From positions 1-47,803 of the IMG/VR virus record IMGVR_UViG_3300034375_010407: a stretch of 47,803 nt of DNA. The stretch is one strand, 5' to 3'. The position numbers and the translations under genes were made by a program. The stretch comes from a virus. Each line of letters opens with the position of its first letter. Positions within the stretch are counted from its first letter, which is position 1. Below the pieces are notes generated by a model that saw nothing but the letters and a program-made list of their open reading frames with translations, did not search any database and was not told the DNA's origin. This document shows, piece by piece, positions 6,549 to 15,111 of this stretch.

Positions 6549-7294
6549 AAACCTAATTTGGCCCTTTCAATTATGTAAGACTTAATTAGCTCACTTCGTA
6601 CAATATCATCTTCAAAGAATTCAATAAACTCAAATTCTTTTAAATGTTTTATAATTTTTAAAAAATCGGCAATACCGGATTTTTCATTAAATCTTTCGCT
6701 GGTCAAATCATCTTGGCGGATATCACCCGAAAAGATTATTCTGCAATTTTCACCAATTCTAGTCATAATAGTATGAAGTTCTATATCGCTCATATTTTGA
6801 AATTCGTCAACAATTACAACTGAATTTTCATAGGTAATACCCCTTAAGAAGGATGTACTCTCAAACTCAATTTTATGATTTCGTTTTAAGATTTCATAAG
6901 CGTCATCCCTTCCAAATAAATCAGAACAAATTGGTGGATAAGGTTTTTCGTAAACTGCTTCCTTTTGTTTTTGATTGCCTGGCAAAAAACCTTGGTTACG
7001 GGAAGAAACAGTTGAGCGTATAATTACAATTTTGTTATAAGATTGGTTGTCTAGTATAGTTTTGAGAGCAAAATATAATGCAAGGAAAGTTTTACCCGTT
7101 CCTGCGAAACCGTGTAATATTAAATTCAAGCCTTCTTCATATGCCTCAAATGCATCTATTTGAGTTTCTGTTAGGGGTTTGATTTGTTTTAAAGATAGAT
7201 TTTTAAAATTATTGTTTATAGTTTCGCTTTGATCATAATTTCTTCGAAGTTCTCTTTTTTGCTTTTTATTAAGTCTTCGATTGTAATCTCTCAT
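6545..7294 (-). CDS. phoH: PhoH-like P-loop ATPase
   Basis: This 249-residue protein has Walker A GFAGTGKT at residues 62-69 and Walker B VVIVDE at 159-164, followed by FQNMSDIELHTIMTRIGENC and FSGDIRQDD, all typical of PhoH ATPases. In bacteria PhoH-like proteins are linked to RNA metabolism and phosphate stress; the role in phages is unsettled. phoH is widespread in marine T4-like phages. The N-terminus is very basic (RRLNKKQKRELRRN), which suits nucleic acid binding. It is coupled to the small gene downstream by an ATGA overlap. Confidence 0.93.
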   Translation of the reverse strand: MRDYNRRLNKKQKRELRRNYDQSETINNNFKNLSLKQIKPLTETQIDAFEAYEEGLNLILHGFAGTGKTFLALYFALKTILDNQSYNKIVIIRSTVSSRNQGFLPGNQKQKEAVYEKPYPPICSDLFGRDDAYEILKRNHKIEFESTSFLRGITYENSVVIVDEFQNMSDIELHTIMTRIGENCRIIFSGDIRQDDLTSERFNEKSGIADFLKIIKHLKEFEFIEFFEDDIVRSELIKSYIIERAKLGL

Positions 7295-7303
7295 ATATTA
7301 CCT

Positions 7304-7543
7304 TTAGAAAGTGTTAACAGTGCTTTTACTCGTACCCTTAGAGTTTGACTTTTTAATTTCTTTCAAAAGGTCTCGGAAATTGGAATCTGGTTTACCCATA
7401 CCCCTTCCCGAGTGAATAAGAGGAGCGCCAAGACATTTTTGTAGATTGGGGTTATCTTTTAGATAATCATCTAGTTCTGATGCTTTTAACAACTCTTCAT
7501 GTTCTAAACCAGTTTCTTGGTCAATGAATTGGTATAAGGGCAT
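7304..7543 (-). CDS. FmdB-like small protein without the zinc-ribbon cysteines
   Basis: The 79-residue protein starts MPLYQFIDQETGLEHEE, the pattern of FmdB-type zinc-ribbon proteins of T4-like marine phages, and continues with LKDNPNLQKCLGAPLI and GMGKPDSNFRDLLKEIKKSN. Only one cysteine is present, so no zinc ribbon can form. It lies between phoH and a small basic protein in a close operon. The function is unknown. The family assignment is from overall pattern only. Confidence 0.65.
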   Translation of the reverse strand: MPLYQFIDQETGLEHEELLKASELDDYLKDNPNLQKCLGAPLIHSGRGMGKPDSNFRDLLKEIKKSNSKGTSKSTVNTF

Positions 7544-7547
7544 AGTA

Positions 7548-7733
7548 TCAATACCTCATATCGTAATCATCGTACAAATTATCATCAAGAAGAGTAACTA
7601 AATCTTTGGTTTTCAAAGCAGTATTAATTTTTCTTGTTTTTCTCTTATTTTGTACGATAGGTTTACTACGAGGAGAGTAATCATCATCCTTGTAGAATTC
7701 TTCTTTACGTGCTTTACTATTACGCTTCGACAT
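7548..7733 (-). CDS. small basic protein of unknown function
   Basis: This 61-residue protein is highly charged: a basic N-terminal half with KPIVQNKRKTRK and an acidic end with LLDDNLYDDYDMRY. It overlaps the 3' end of the upstream 147-residue gene by 14 bases and precedes the FmdB-like gene by 4 bases. The charge pattern suggests nucleic acid or protein binding, but no family is recognised. Confidence 0.65.
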   Translation of the reverse strand: MSKRNSKARKEEFYKDDDYSPRSKPIVQNKRKTRKINTALKTKDLVTLLDDNLYDDYDMRY

Positions 7734-8163
7734 TTTCTGGAATCAAACCTGGAAATGCTTCATTAATATGATTTAAAGTAATACCCTTTACTTTTATTTT
7801 ATCTTTAGCTTGAACTAGCATTTCTGCATCCTCTGGGGCAAGTCGTTCCAAAAATTGAACAAACATATATTCCCGTTTAGTTTGTGTCAAGTTAGGATGA
7901 AAGCCTTTGATAAAATAAGTTACATAATTCGCTTCCTTTAGAAAAATATGTTCTTGGTCAACAAGTTCATTTTTTTTATATGGAGGAGCTCCTTCCGGAA
8001 GAAGAAATTCTACATTTGAATCATAAGCTGCTTGAAGCATAATTCGAATTCCCAACGAATCAGCTTTCTTAAGAGCTTCAATTTTATCTTTAGTGGTTTT
8101 CTTTTTACCAATTTTTGTAAGCGTTTCCGCAACACCATTTACCATTATTTTAAAATTCTCCAA
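7720..8163 (-). CDS. T4-like marine phage conserved protein (DUF6433-like)
   Basis: The 147-residue protein starts MENFKIMVNGVAETLTKIGK and contains ALKKADSLGIRIMLQAAYD and LERLAPEDAEMLVQAKDK. I recognise the pattern of a protein repeatedly found beside RNase H in marine T4-like phages (likely DUF6433). Its biochemical role is not known. It overlaps the end of rnh by 14 bases and is in the same operon. Confidence 0.75.
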   Translation of the reverse strand: MENFKIMVNGVAETLTKIGKKKTTKDKIEALKKADSLGIRIMLQAAYDSNVEFLLPEGAPPYKKNELVDQEHIFLKEANYVTYFIKGFHPNLTQTKREYMFVQFLERLAPEDAEMLVQAKDKIKVKGITLNHINEAFPGLIPENVEA

Positions 8164-9007
8164 TACATTCTGTTAGATTACGTAGTTTATATTCTATAAA
8201 GTAATTTAGCATTTTTGATTTATCTTTACCTTCTTGCTCATTATATGAATCCATAATTTTTTCTTTAATTTCATCAGGTACTTTAGACAAATCAATTAAT
8301 GTTTCATTACGAAAATAATTCCTATCAACGGGCGATTCCATTTGCTCAGGAAACAGCGCCAAATATTTCTGCATTCGTTTTGACGTAACAGGCGTTTGGC
8401 GTTCTCCAATAACAAAACAATTATCCGGTGAAAGAATATTTGGTACTCCGTCACCAGAGTCACCTTTAATTATATGCTCCATAAGGTATTGTTTCGGATC
8501 ATTATGAGATAGCCAACGTTTTCGAATTGGATCCCATTGTTTTACATTTGCATATATTTGAAGTTGAATAAAATCTTTATCCGCAGATACAACTAAAATT
8601 TGCTCTCCCATATTGAGTTCAGTACCAAATTTATGACATAAAGTTCCTATAGTGTCATCAGCTTCTGCTGATTCGATATCAATAACTCGATATGGAAGGT
8701 AATCTTTAATTTCCTGACGAATTTTATTTAATATATCATAAACATGTTTCCAATCAGTTTTTGATTCTTTTTGAGCTTTTTTTCGATGAGCTTTATAATA
8801 TGGAAAATACTGTTTACGCCAATAGTTAGAGTTATCAGTAGCAATAATTAGTTCACCATATTCGCTTTTAAATTTAACATTAATAGAACGAATTGTATTT
8901 AAAATCATATGACGAACCATATTTTCATCAATCTTATGACCCTTACTGACACTTCCATCAGCCAAAAGATTTGATAGAATAATTTGATTCAAATCAACAA
9001 TAATCAC
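8150..9007 (-). CDS. rnh: RNase H / 5'-3' exonuclease (T4 Rnh, flap endonuclease family)
   Basis: This FEN-like nuclease removes RNA primers from Okazaki fragments. Acidic metal-binding motifs are spread as in T4 RNase H: IIVDLNQI at the N-terminus, IATDNSNYWRKQYFPYYKAH, ESAEADDTIG, LVVSADKDFIQLQ, and the helix-hairpin-like IIKGDSGDGVPNI. The open frame begins with a TTG at 9037, but a GTG at 9005-9007 is preferred: it follows AAAGGG by 6 bases and sits right after the upstream stop TGA at 9009-9011. That gives 285 residues, close to T4 Rnh. Confidence 0.92.
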   Translation of the reverse strand: MIIVDLNQIILSNLLADGSVSKGHKIDENMVRHMILNTIRSINVKFKSEYGELIIATDNSNYWRKQYFPYYKAHRKKAQKESKTDWKHVYDILNKIRQEIKDYLPYRVIDIESAEADDTIGTLCHKFGTELNMGEQILVVSADKDFIQLQIYANVKQWDPIRKRWLSHNDPKQYLMEHIIKGDSGDGVPNILSPDNCFVIGERQTPVTSKRMQKYLALFPEQMESPVDRNYFRNETLIDLSKVPDEIKEKIMDSYNEQEGKDKSKMLNYFIEYKLRNLTECIGEF

Positions 9008-9008
9008 A

Positions 9009-9389
9009 TCATACCCTTTCAGTATTTTTAAAATCAATATTCAATTTTTGAGTTATTTTTAACATTCCAGATTCTACTTCACCCTCAAAAATATTTTCAA
9101 TCACCTTTTGTATAGGATGATCGATATCATAATATTTGCATAATATTGCTCTCAATGTTTCTACTATGAAAACACTATCTTTGATATCAAACTTATCATT
9201 TTCTTCATCAATAGGAAATCCTGATATTTCTAACTGTGCAAATAAAATGGGAATAACCGTGGAAATAGTTTCTTGTATATGGAAATGTTTTATCATTTCA
9301 ATATTAGTTTTGATATCTTCTTTGGTATTCCCATTTACTCTAGGGCCACTGTAGGGTTTAGGAAAATGTACGACATTGTTAGTCTGCAT
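9009..9389 (-). CDS. conserved-type phage protein of unknown function
   Basis: The 126-residue protein starts MQTNNVVHFPKPYSG and then PRVNGNTKEDIKTNIEMIKH. It is mostly predicted helical and has no catalytic motif I can identify. It is followed after one base by the GTG start of rnh, so both genes share a transcript. A perfect TATAAATA late promoter box lies 52 bases upstream of its start. Confidence 0.7.
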   Translation of the reverse strand: MQTNNVVHFPKPYSGPRVNGNTKEDIKTNIEMIKHFHIQETISTVIPILFAQLEISGFPIDEENDKFDIKDSVFIVETLRAILCKYYDIDHPIQKVIENIFEGEVESGMLKITQKLNIDFKNTERV

Positions 9390-9440
9390 GTCTCTTTTAA
9401 CCCTTTATTTTAATTATGTTTTTTCGGTCCTTTGTACATG

Positions 9441-9448
9441 TATTTATA
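9441..9448 (-). promoter_or_regulatory. late promoter box TATAAATA upstream of the rnh operon
   Basis: This is an exact match to the T4 late promoter consensus recognised by RNA polymerase carrying gp55. It lies in the 64-base gap between the glycosyltransferase gene stop and the 126-residue gene. Late expression of rnh and its neighbours would follow if it is used. Confidence 0.6.
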
Positions 9449-9453
9449 ATATC

Positions 9454-10446
9454 TTAGGTTTTATATACAAATTCATCTTTGGGAAAGGCACGAGATTCTT
9501 TAGTGGGGTATCGCGCTTCCAAGTCAAGAAGCATTCCTTCCCACTGTCTAGCGATACGTTCTGCATTATAACGAGTATCTGCATAGGTTTTTACAAAGGC
9601 CAAATAGTTTGATGCTGATTCTTTATGAACCTGACCAATAGCATGATCCAGGTATTGCATAAACAGATGAGCGTGTTTATTATGATCATCGAAGTATTGG
9701 TACATAGAAGTCAGTCCACCTGACGTTTCGGGCAAGGCCGCCAGATTAGGGTGAACGCACATAAGTCCAGCTGACATTGATTCCATCAGAACCCGACAAC
9801 TTGTTTCTTGCCAAATACTTGGATATGCCAGGATATGCATCTCTTTGAGTTTTTCTCTCAGTATTTCATTAGGAACTGCTCCGTGATAAGTCATCTGAGG
9901 ATGCTGTTCAATTCTATTAAACAACGGCTCAAAGGCTTTATCAGAATCTTCCCATCCATAAATCTTAAAACTTGAGAATACGTGCAAATGAATATTATCA
10001 TGTTTCTTGGCTAGTTCTTCAAACACAGGAACCAGAATATCCAGACCACGTTGAGGCGTTGAAAAATATACCAAATTGACTACATCTTTTGGCTTCACGT
10101 GAGCCTCCAGTGGATCAATCGGGTTCTCAATTACCTGACATTTTTCATCTTGGGGGAATTTAAGTTTATCCACAAAATCGTTCAATTGCCAATTAGAGAC
10201 AAAACAGAATTTATGGAATTGGTTTCGACTATTAGGATCGGCCAGATGACTAACTTCTGGATCCATGGCTAGATCGTGCTGCCAATAAAGTCGAATCTTA
10301 TCCTCTTTAAGATCTCGTACTCGAGAAGGGATAATTTGAAATTCGTGCAATAGCTCATCCGGAATAAGATGAGCTAGTTTGCGTTTTGATAGTTCCGTGC
10401 CGCCATTGGCGTTTTCGGAAATTTCGTTTTCTTCAAATCCAATCAT
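9454..10446 (-). CDS. GT4-like (GT-B fold) glycosyltransferase
   Basis: This 330-residue protein resembles group 1 glycosyltransferases. NANGGTELSKRKLA near the N-terminus is the G-G-T-E loop, VYFSTPQRGLDILVP is the start of the C-terminal Rossmann domain, and LAYPSIWQETSCRVLMESMS with the E-x7-E pattern binds the donor nucleotide sugar. Possible acceptors are modified DNA bases, host surface glycans or virion proteins. By eye its third-codon positions are richer in G and C than those of its neighbours, which hints at separate acquisition. The ATG overlaps the stop of the DUF2693-like gene. It may work with the oxygenase and kinase at 21497-23412, but it is distant from them. Confidence 0.85.
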   Translation of the reverse strand: MIGFEENEISENANGGTELSKRKLAHLIPDELLHEFQIIPSRVRDLKEDKIRLYWQHDLAMDPEVSHLADPNSRNQFHKFCFVSNWQLNDFVDKLKFPQDEKCQVIENPIDPLEAHVKPKDVVNLVYFSTPQRGLDILVPVFEELAKKHDNIHLHVFSSFKIYGWEDSDKAFEPLFNRIEQHPQMTYHGAVPNEILREKLKEMHILAYPSIWQETSCRVLMESMSAGLMCVHPNLAALPETSGGLTSMYQYFDDHNKHAHLFMQYLDHAIGQVHKESASNYLAFVKTYADTRYNAERIARQWEGMLLDLEARYPTKESRAFPKDEFVYKT

Positions 10447-10727
10447 TAATTATAGCCATCCTTGGCTTGAACATATTCCACGCTATCAATTCGGAAAGAG
10501 CGCCAACCGCCTTTTTGAACATCCCAACAAGCGATTGATTCTTTATATTCTTGATGAAAATCTTTTTCTTCTTTTTTCTCAGCTTCTGAGTTTCGGAAGG
10601 ATTCGGGCAACATATCTTCCCGAAGGGTGGCGAGCATTACCCGCTTTTCACCGTTGACCTTAGTAAAGCCAACTTCAATCACATTACCACGTAGATCATT
10701 AATCAAAGCATCGCGATTAACATTCAT
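10446..10727 (-). CDS. DUF2693-like phage protein
   Basis: The 93-residue protein has a beta-rich N-terminal part with VIEVGFTKVNGEKRVMLATL and a C-terminal CWDVQKGGWRSFRIDSVEYV, the pattern of the DUF2693 family of T4-like phages. It has no catalytic residues I can name. It lies between glutaredoxin and a glycosyltransferase, with direct coupling to the latter (TAATG). Confidence 0.8.
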   Translation of the reverse strand: MNVNRDALINDLRGNVIEVGFTKVNGEKRVMLATLREDMLPESFRNSEAEKKEEKDFHQEYKESIACWDVQKGGWRSFRIDSVEYVQAKDGYN

Positions 10728-10729
10728 TA

Positions 10730-10999
10730 TTATTTACTCTCCATCAATAGTTTTTCATGAGTTTGTTTGTAAGATTCTTCATTTAGTTTCATTAACAATT
10801 CATTATATCCTCCGATATCAAATCCATCAATTACCACAACCGGATAAGTAGACGCATCTGGATAACGTTCAAGAAGAAATTCTTTAGTGAAATCAGAACC
10901 TAATACTTGTTCAGAAAAGGGCAAGTTTTTAACATTCAAAAGAAGCTTAGCCTTTTCGCAAAAAGAACAATTTGGTTTTGTATATAAAACAATATTCAT
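10730..10999 (-). CDS. nrdC: glutaredoxin / thioredoxin NrdC-like
   Basis: This 89-residue redox protein has the active site CSFC at residues 11-14 (KPNCSFCEKA), the cis-proline STYPVVVIDG and the GGYNEL helix cap, all typical of glutaredoxins. In T4, NrdC reduces the phage ribonucleotide reductase, whose genes nrdA and nrdB lie just upstream here. The early-type promoter at 11024-11052 would drive it. The four-residue C-x-x-C with S-F differs from the usual C-P-Y-C. Confidence 0.9.
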   Translation of the reverse strand: MNIVLYTKPNCSFCEKAKLLLNVKNLPFSEQVLGSDFTKEFLLERYPDASTYPVVVIDGFDIGGYNELLMKLNEESYKQTHEKLLMESK

Positions 11000-11023
11000 T
11001 TTTTTCCTTTCATTTTATACAAT

Positions 11024-11052
11024 ATTATACTATTTTTTTAAAGCAAAGTAAA
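11024..11052 (-). promoter_or_regulatory. candidate early promoter for glutaredoxin (TTTACT-N17-TATAAT)
   Basis: A TTTACT (plus 11047-11052) and a perfect TATAAT (plus 11024-11029) are 17 bases apart. They lie in the 58-base gap between the GIY-YIG-like gene and glutaredoxin, 25 bases before its start. It is the best -10 match of the four similar sites. Confidence 0.7.
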
Positions 11053-11057
11053 GCTTT

Positions 11058-11462
11058 TTATTTAGGATTAATATGTTTTTTATGAACCCTAACCCATATA
11101 TGTCCATTATACCAATCATCGTTTTCTAAAACTTCGTTTACGAATTGATGTTTCGCTTCAAAGTAATTACACTCACCTTTAGTTTTACATAAGTTTAGTA
11201 TTTTTCTTTGAAAATTTGATTCGCCGAGTTTTTTTACATCTTCTTTAAGTTCTTCATTAGAACCCCAATATTTTTTCCAATCAGTTTCTTTGATGACTCG
11301 TTTTCTACGGGTCTTTCCTTTAACTTTTTTTGATCTTGTACTCTTAAAAAGCTTTTTTCCAATATATTTTTTATTATTGGTAAGGTTTGTTATTATATAG
11401 ACGAATCCAATATAATCATCTATAAGAGATTCGTCTAATTCTTTTTCATCATATATCCACAT
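11058..11462 (-). CDS. GIY-YIG-like nuclease of the T4-like phage family
   Basis: The 134-residue protein has GFVYIITNLTNNKKYIGKK at about residues 18-36, matching the GIY-YIG core, followed by a lysine- and arginine-rich stretch and WKKYWGSNEELKEDVKKLG. Similar stand-alone putative endonucleases are common in T4-like marine phages. They may be homing-type or host-DNA-degrading enzymes; the small size and lack of a DNA-binding NUMOD module argue against a classical homing endonuclease. It lies downstream of the nrdB and zinc ribbon genes. Confidence 0.75.
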   Translation of the reverse strand: MWIYDEKELDESLIDDYIGFVYIITNLTNNKKYIGKKLFKSTRSKKVKGKTRRKRVIKETDWKKYWGSNEELKEDVKKLGESNFQRKILNLCKTKGECNYFEAKHQFVNEVLENDDWYNGHIWVRVHKKHINPK

Positions 11463-11511
11463 TGATAACTCTATAATTTATTTAAGCTATCAATATTTAT
11501 TATAGAATTAT

Positions 11512-11667
11512 TTAATAATCCTCGTCATCATAATCCTCTTCGATATCATCAATCAATACCGCTGAACAAAATGGACAATATTCAGGGTCTCCGACATTAT
11601 CATGCTGAACAAAAAATTCAGCTTCGCACTCAGGACACGTTGTATATTTTTCGTTTATATTTGTCAT
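11512..11667 (-). CDS. small zinc-ribbon protein with acidic tail
   Basis: This 51-residue protein starts MTNINEKYTTCPECEAEFF, with a second knuckle EYCPFC. The four cysteines (positions 11, 14, 31, 34) can bind one zinc. It ends in an acidic EEDYDDEDY tail. The ATG overlaps the nrdB stop (ATGA), so it is coupled to nrdB. The function is unknown; DNA or RNA polymerase contacts are possible for such ribbons. Confidence 0.8.
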   Translation of the reverse strand: MTNINEKYTTCPECEAEFFVQHDNVGDPEYCPFCSAVLIDDIEEDYDDEDY

Positions 11668-12758
11668 AAGCTAAATCCTTTAAAGGAATCAGTTGTTACG
11701 TCCTTTTTAACACCACCAATAACATATGAAGTTATTTCCGTTTCTTGAGGCGCGACTTGAACTTCAGATCCACTAATCCATTTTTGCGTCCATGGTAAAG
11801 GATTTGCGCCGCCTTTATATTTTGTTGGTAGTCCAATAGCAGTCATTCGTTTATTTGCAATCCACTCTATATAGTCTGAAAGGACTTTCTCGTTCAAACC
11901 AATCATTGAACCATCTTTAAACAAATACTTAGCCCATTGTTTTTCTTGGTCTACTGCTTGCTCAAAAAGATGTACGCATTCTTCCTTTGTTTCTTCCGCA
12001 ATTTTCTCAAAAATAGGATCGTCTTTCTTAAGAACTTTTAGAAGTTGTTGAGTTCCTGCCAAGTGTAGGTTCTCATCGCGGGCGATCAATTTAATAATTT
12101 TGGCATTACCTTCCATCTTTTTAAGCTCGGCAAAGGCCCAACTACAAGCAAATGAAACATAAAATCGGACGCCTTCAAGAATATTCACTGACATCAATGT
12201 TAGCCACAAAAGTTTCTTATGTTCATATAATTCATGTTCTGGATGATCTTTATCTGAATAAAAATTATTCATTTTGATAAGTTGGTCATAATATTCACTA
12301 ATATCATCTGCACAATCAACAATTTCTTCAATATCCATAATACCATCAAAAACAATTGAAGGATTTGAATAGATATTACGAATAATATGTGTATATGACC
12401 TTGAGTGAATAGTTTCGCTAAATGTCCAAGTTGTAATCCAGTTTTCTAGTTCTGGTAATGAACAAATAGGCGCAAAGGCCGCTGTTGGAGCACGACCCTG
12501 AACTGAATCCAAAAGAATTTGTCGTTTTAGATTACTAGTAAAAATATGTTGTTCGTGTTCAGTCAAAGACTTAAAATCTTTGGCATCATTATAGATATCA
12601 ACTTCTTCCGGTCGCCAAAAGAAACCAAGTTGCTTATCAGTCAACTTTTCTAAAAATGAATATTTTACTTTATCATACCTAGCAATAGTTGGAGCGTCAT
12701 CAAAAAACGCACGGGCTTGTGTATGATCTTTTTTATTTGTTGAATCAAATACTTTCAT
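11664..12758 (-). CDS. nrdB: NrdB, class I ribonucleotide reductase beta subunit
   Basis: This 364-residue protein generates the radical used by NrdA to make deoxyribonucleotides. All di-iron ligands are visible: D84 (ILLDSVQGR), E115 and H118 (TFSETIHSRSY), E195 (NILEGVRFY), E229 and H232 (ARDENLH). The radical tyrosine is Y122, in the same numbering as E. coli NrdB. The C-terminal tail that docks to NrdA ends DSFKGFSL. It lies 36 bases after nrdA and in one operon with it. Confidence 0.97.
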   Translation of the reverse strand: MKVFDSTNKKDHTQARAFFDDAPTIARYDKVKYSFLEKLTDKQLGFFWRPEEVDIYNDAKDFKSLTEHEQHIFTSNLKRQILLDSVQGRAPTAAFAPICSLPELENWITTWTFSETIHSRSYTHIIRNIYSNPSIVFDGIMDIEEIVDCADDISEYYDQLIKMNNFYSDKDHPEHELYEHKKLLWLTLMSVNILEGVRFYVSFACSWAFAELKKMEGNAKIIKLIARDENLHLAGTQQLLKVLKKDDPIFEKIAEETKEECVHLFEQAVDQEKQWAKYLFKDGSMIGLNEKVLSDYIEWIANKRMTAIGLPTKYKGGANPLPWTQKWISGSEVQVAPQETEITSYVIGGVKKDVTTDSFKGFSL

Positions 12759-12794
12759 TTACTATCCTTAAATTTTACAAGTGTATTTTACAAG

Positions 12795-15077
12795 CTAAAT
12801 AGTGCAAGAATCACAACTCGTATCATCTTCTACTTCACCTTCCTTTAATTTCGGAAGTTCCATCTCTCCGGCACCATCATTGGTATTAAAATAATATAAT
12901 TGTTTACCCCCGTATTTGTAAAACATTAATATATGTTGAATCATCTCAGACATTGGAATCTTTTCTTCTTCATAAAATCTAGGATTATACGAAGTATTAA
13001 CTGAAATGCCTTGATCTATAAATTTCTGCAACACAGAAACAATTTTCAAATATCCAACCGGCGATTTCTGATCCCATAACAGGTCATATTTGTTCTTGAG
13101 TTTACGAACCTGTGGAACAACCTGCTTAAGAATACCATCCTTACTTTGTTTAACCGAAACCAAAGAACGAGGCGGTTCAATACCATTTGTGGCATTGGCG
13201 ATTTGAGAAGAAGTTTCTGATGGCATAAGTGCCATCAGCGTGGAGTTTTTAATTCCGTGCTCTTTAAGCTCCGTTCTTAGTCCATCCCAATCCATATTAT
13301 AAACGGGTTTGACTATTTCATCAAGCTCTTTTTTATACGTATCAATTGGAACAATACCTTGCGAATATTTTGTTTCTTTTAGCTTGGAAATTTTATTACT
13401 TTCTTTTGCTAAATCCAATGATGCTTTAATCAAATAATAAGACCAAGCCTCTGCGTATTCATGAATCAATTGAAGGCCAGCTTCATCAATATATTGATAA
13501 TTCAAATCATTTTTAGCCATCCAATATGCGAAATTAATAATACCAATTCCAATAGGACGACGTGCTTTTGTTGAGTATTCGGCGGCATATACCGGATAAT
13601 CTTGATAGTCAATCAAAGCATCCAAAGCTCGAACTGCTAAGGTGCAAGATTTTTCAAAATCTTCTGGTTTGTTTATAAGACCCCAGTTAATTGCCGAAAG
13701 AATACAGAGTGCGATTTCTCCATCCGGATCATTGATATTATTCAAAGGTTTGCACGGAAGTGTGATTTCGGTACAAAGGTTACTTTGACGGATTGGGGCT
13801 AGTTCTGGAACAAAAGAACCATGACTATTAGCATGGTCTACGTTCATCAAATAAATTCTACCAGTATCTTTACGTTCTTGCATAAATGAAGAGAATAATT
13901 CAATTGCAGAAACTTTCTTTTTACGAATATTGGAACTGTTTTCATATTTTGTATACAGTTGCTCAAACTTATCATTATCCTCAAAGAAAGCATCATAAAG
14001 GCCAGGAACGTCGCTTGGAGAGAATAACGTAATTTCTCCGCCCGACAACAAACGCTCATACATTAATTTGTTAAACTGAACACCATAATCCATATGTCGA
14101 ACACGGTTATCTTCCGTACCTTTATTGTTTTTAAGTACCAAAAGATCTTCTACTTCTAGGTGCCAAATCGGATAATAAAGAGTGGCGGCGCCACCGCGAA
14201 CGCCTCCCTGTGAACATGATTTTACGGCAGATTGAAAATGTTTATAGAATGGGATAACACCTGTATGGCTGGTATCTCCATTACGGATTGGTGAACCCTT
14301 TGCCCTAATACGCCCGCCATTAATTCCAATACCGGCTTTTTGTGAAACATATTTTACAACTGCCGCAGAAGTTGCATTAATAGAATCTAACGAATCACCG
14401 CTTTCGACCAATACACAAGAGGCAAACTGTCGTTGAGGAGTTCTTAGGCCTGCCATGATTGGAGTTGGTAGAGAAATATAGAATTGGGAAATTGCATTAT
14501 AAAATTCCTTTACCCATTTAATTCTATCGATTTTATAATTATGAAATAATGTCATAGCAATCAAAACATAAGCCATTTGAGGCGTTTCATAAACTTGACC
14601 CGTAACACGGTTTTTAACTAGATATTTACCGCGAAATTGTTCCATTCCGACATAAGCAATATTAAAGTCTAGTTCATGATCAACAAATTTATCAATCTCT
14701 TCAATCTCTTCTTCAGTATACCATTCTAAGATTTTTGGTTCGTAAAACCCCAAATCCACAACTTTCTTAATATGATCAATTAATTTAGGCGGTTCATATT
14801 GTTCATAAACCAATTTACGAAGATGATAGTTAATTAATCTACCCGCAACATACTGGTAGTTTGGAGTATCTTCACTAATTAATTCTGCCGCAGCTTTAAT
14901 CAAGGTTTCTTGAATATCAGAAGTTTTCATTCCATTGTAAAATTGAATATGAGAACGAATTTCAATTTCTGATTCAAATACACCTGTGATATTTTCACAG
15001 GCCCATTCAACAACTTTATGAAACTTAGATAGGTTTAATTCTTCTTTTGTTCCATTTCTTTTTATTACTTTTAACAT
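12795..15077 (-). CDS. nrdA: NrdA, class I ribonucleotide reductase alpha subunit
   Basis: This 760-residue catalytic subunit has an N-terminal ATP-cone (VIKRNGTKEELNLSKFHKVV), the active-site cysteine C221 (RQFASCVL), the N-x-C-x-E radical centre NLCTEITLPC, the tyrosine pair in QLYYFNTNDG and a C-terminal reducible DTSCDSCTI. The ATP-cone implies overall allosteric control by ATP and dATP. With nrdB, glutaredoxin and ThyX nearby it forms a deoxynucleotide supply module. Confidence 0.97.
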   Translation of the reverse strand: MLKVIKRNGTKEELNLSKFHKVVEWACENITGVFESEIEIRSHIQFYNGMKTSDIQETLIKAAAELISEDTPNYQYVAGRLINYHLRKLVYEQYEPPKLIDHIKKVVDLGFYEPKILEWYTEEEIEEIDKFVDHELDFNIAYVGMEQFRGKYLVKNRVTGQVYETPQMAYVLIAMTLFHNYKIDRIKWVKEFYNAISQFYISLPTPIMAGLRTPQRQFASCVLVESGDSLDSINATSAAVVKYVSQKAGIGINGGRIRAKGSPIRNGDTSHTGVIPFYKHFQSAVKSCSQGGVRGGAATLYYPIWHLEVEDLLVLKNNKGTEDNRVRHMDYGVQFNKLMYERLLSGGEITLFSPSDVPGLYDAFFEDNDKFEQLYTKYENSSNIRKKKVSAIELFSSFMQERKDTGRIYLMNVDHANSHGSFVPELAPIRQSNLCTEITLPCKPLNNINDPDGEIALCILSAINWGLINKPEDFEKSCTLAVRALDALIDYQDYPVYAAEYSTKARRPIGIGIINFAYWMAKNDLNYQYIDEAGLQLIHEYAEAWSYYLIKASLDLAKESNKISKLKETKYSQGIVPIDTYKKELDEIVKPVYNMDWDGLRTELKEHGIKNSTLMALMPSETSSQIANATNGIEPPRSLVSVKQSKDGILKQVVPQVRKLKNKYDLLWDQKSPVGYLKIVSVLQKFIDQGISVNTSYNPRFYEEEKIPMSEMIQHILMFYKYGGKQLYYFNTNDGAGEMELPKLKEGEVEDDTSCDSCTI

Positions 15078-15111
15078 CGAACCCTCTTATTGAACATTAT
15101 TGAATATGTAA

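Noticed and set aside
11461-11495. Inverted repeat ATTGATA ... TATCAAT upstream of the GIY-YIG-like gene
   Set aside because: A 7-bp AT-rich repeat with a 21-base loop is expected by chance in such AT-rich DNA, and no promoter element aligns with it.
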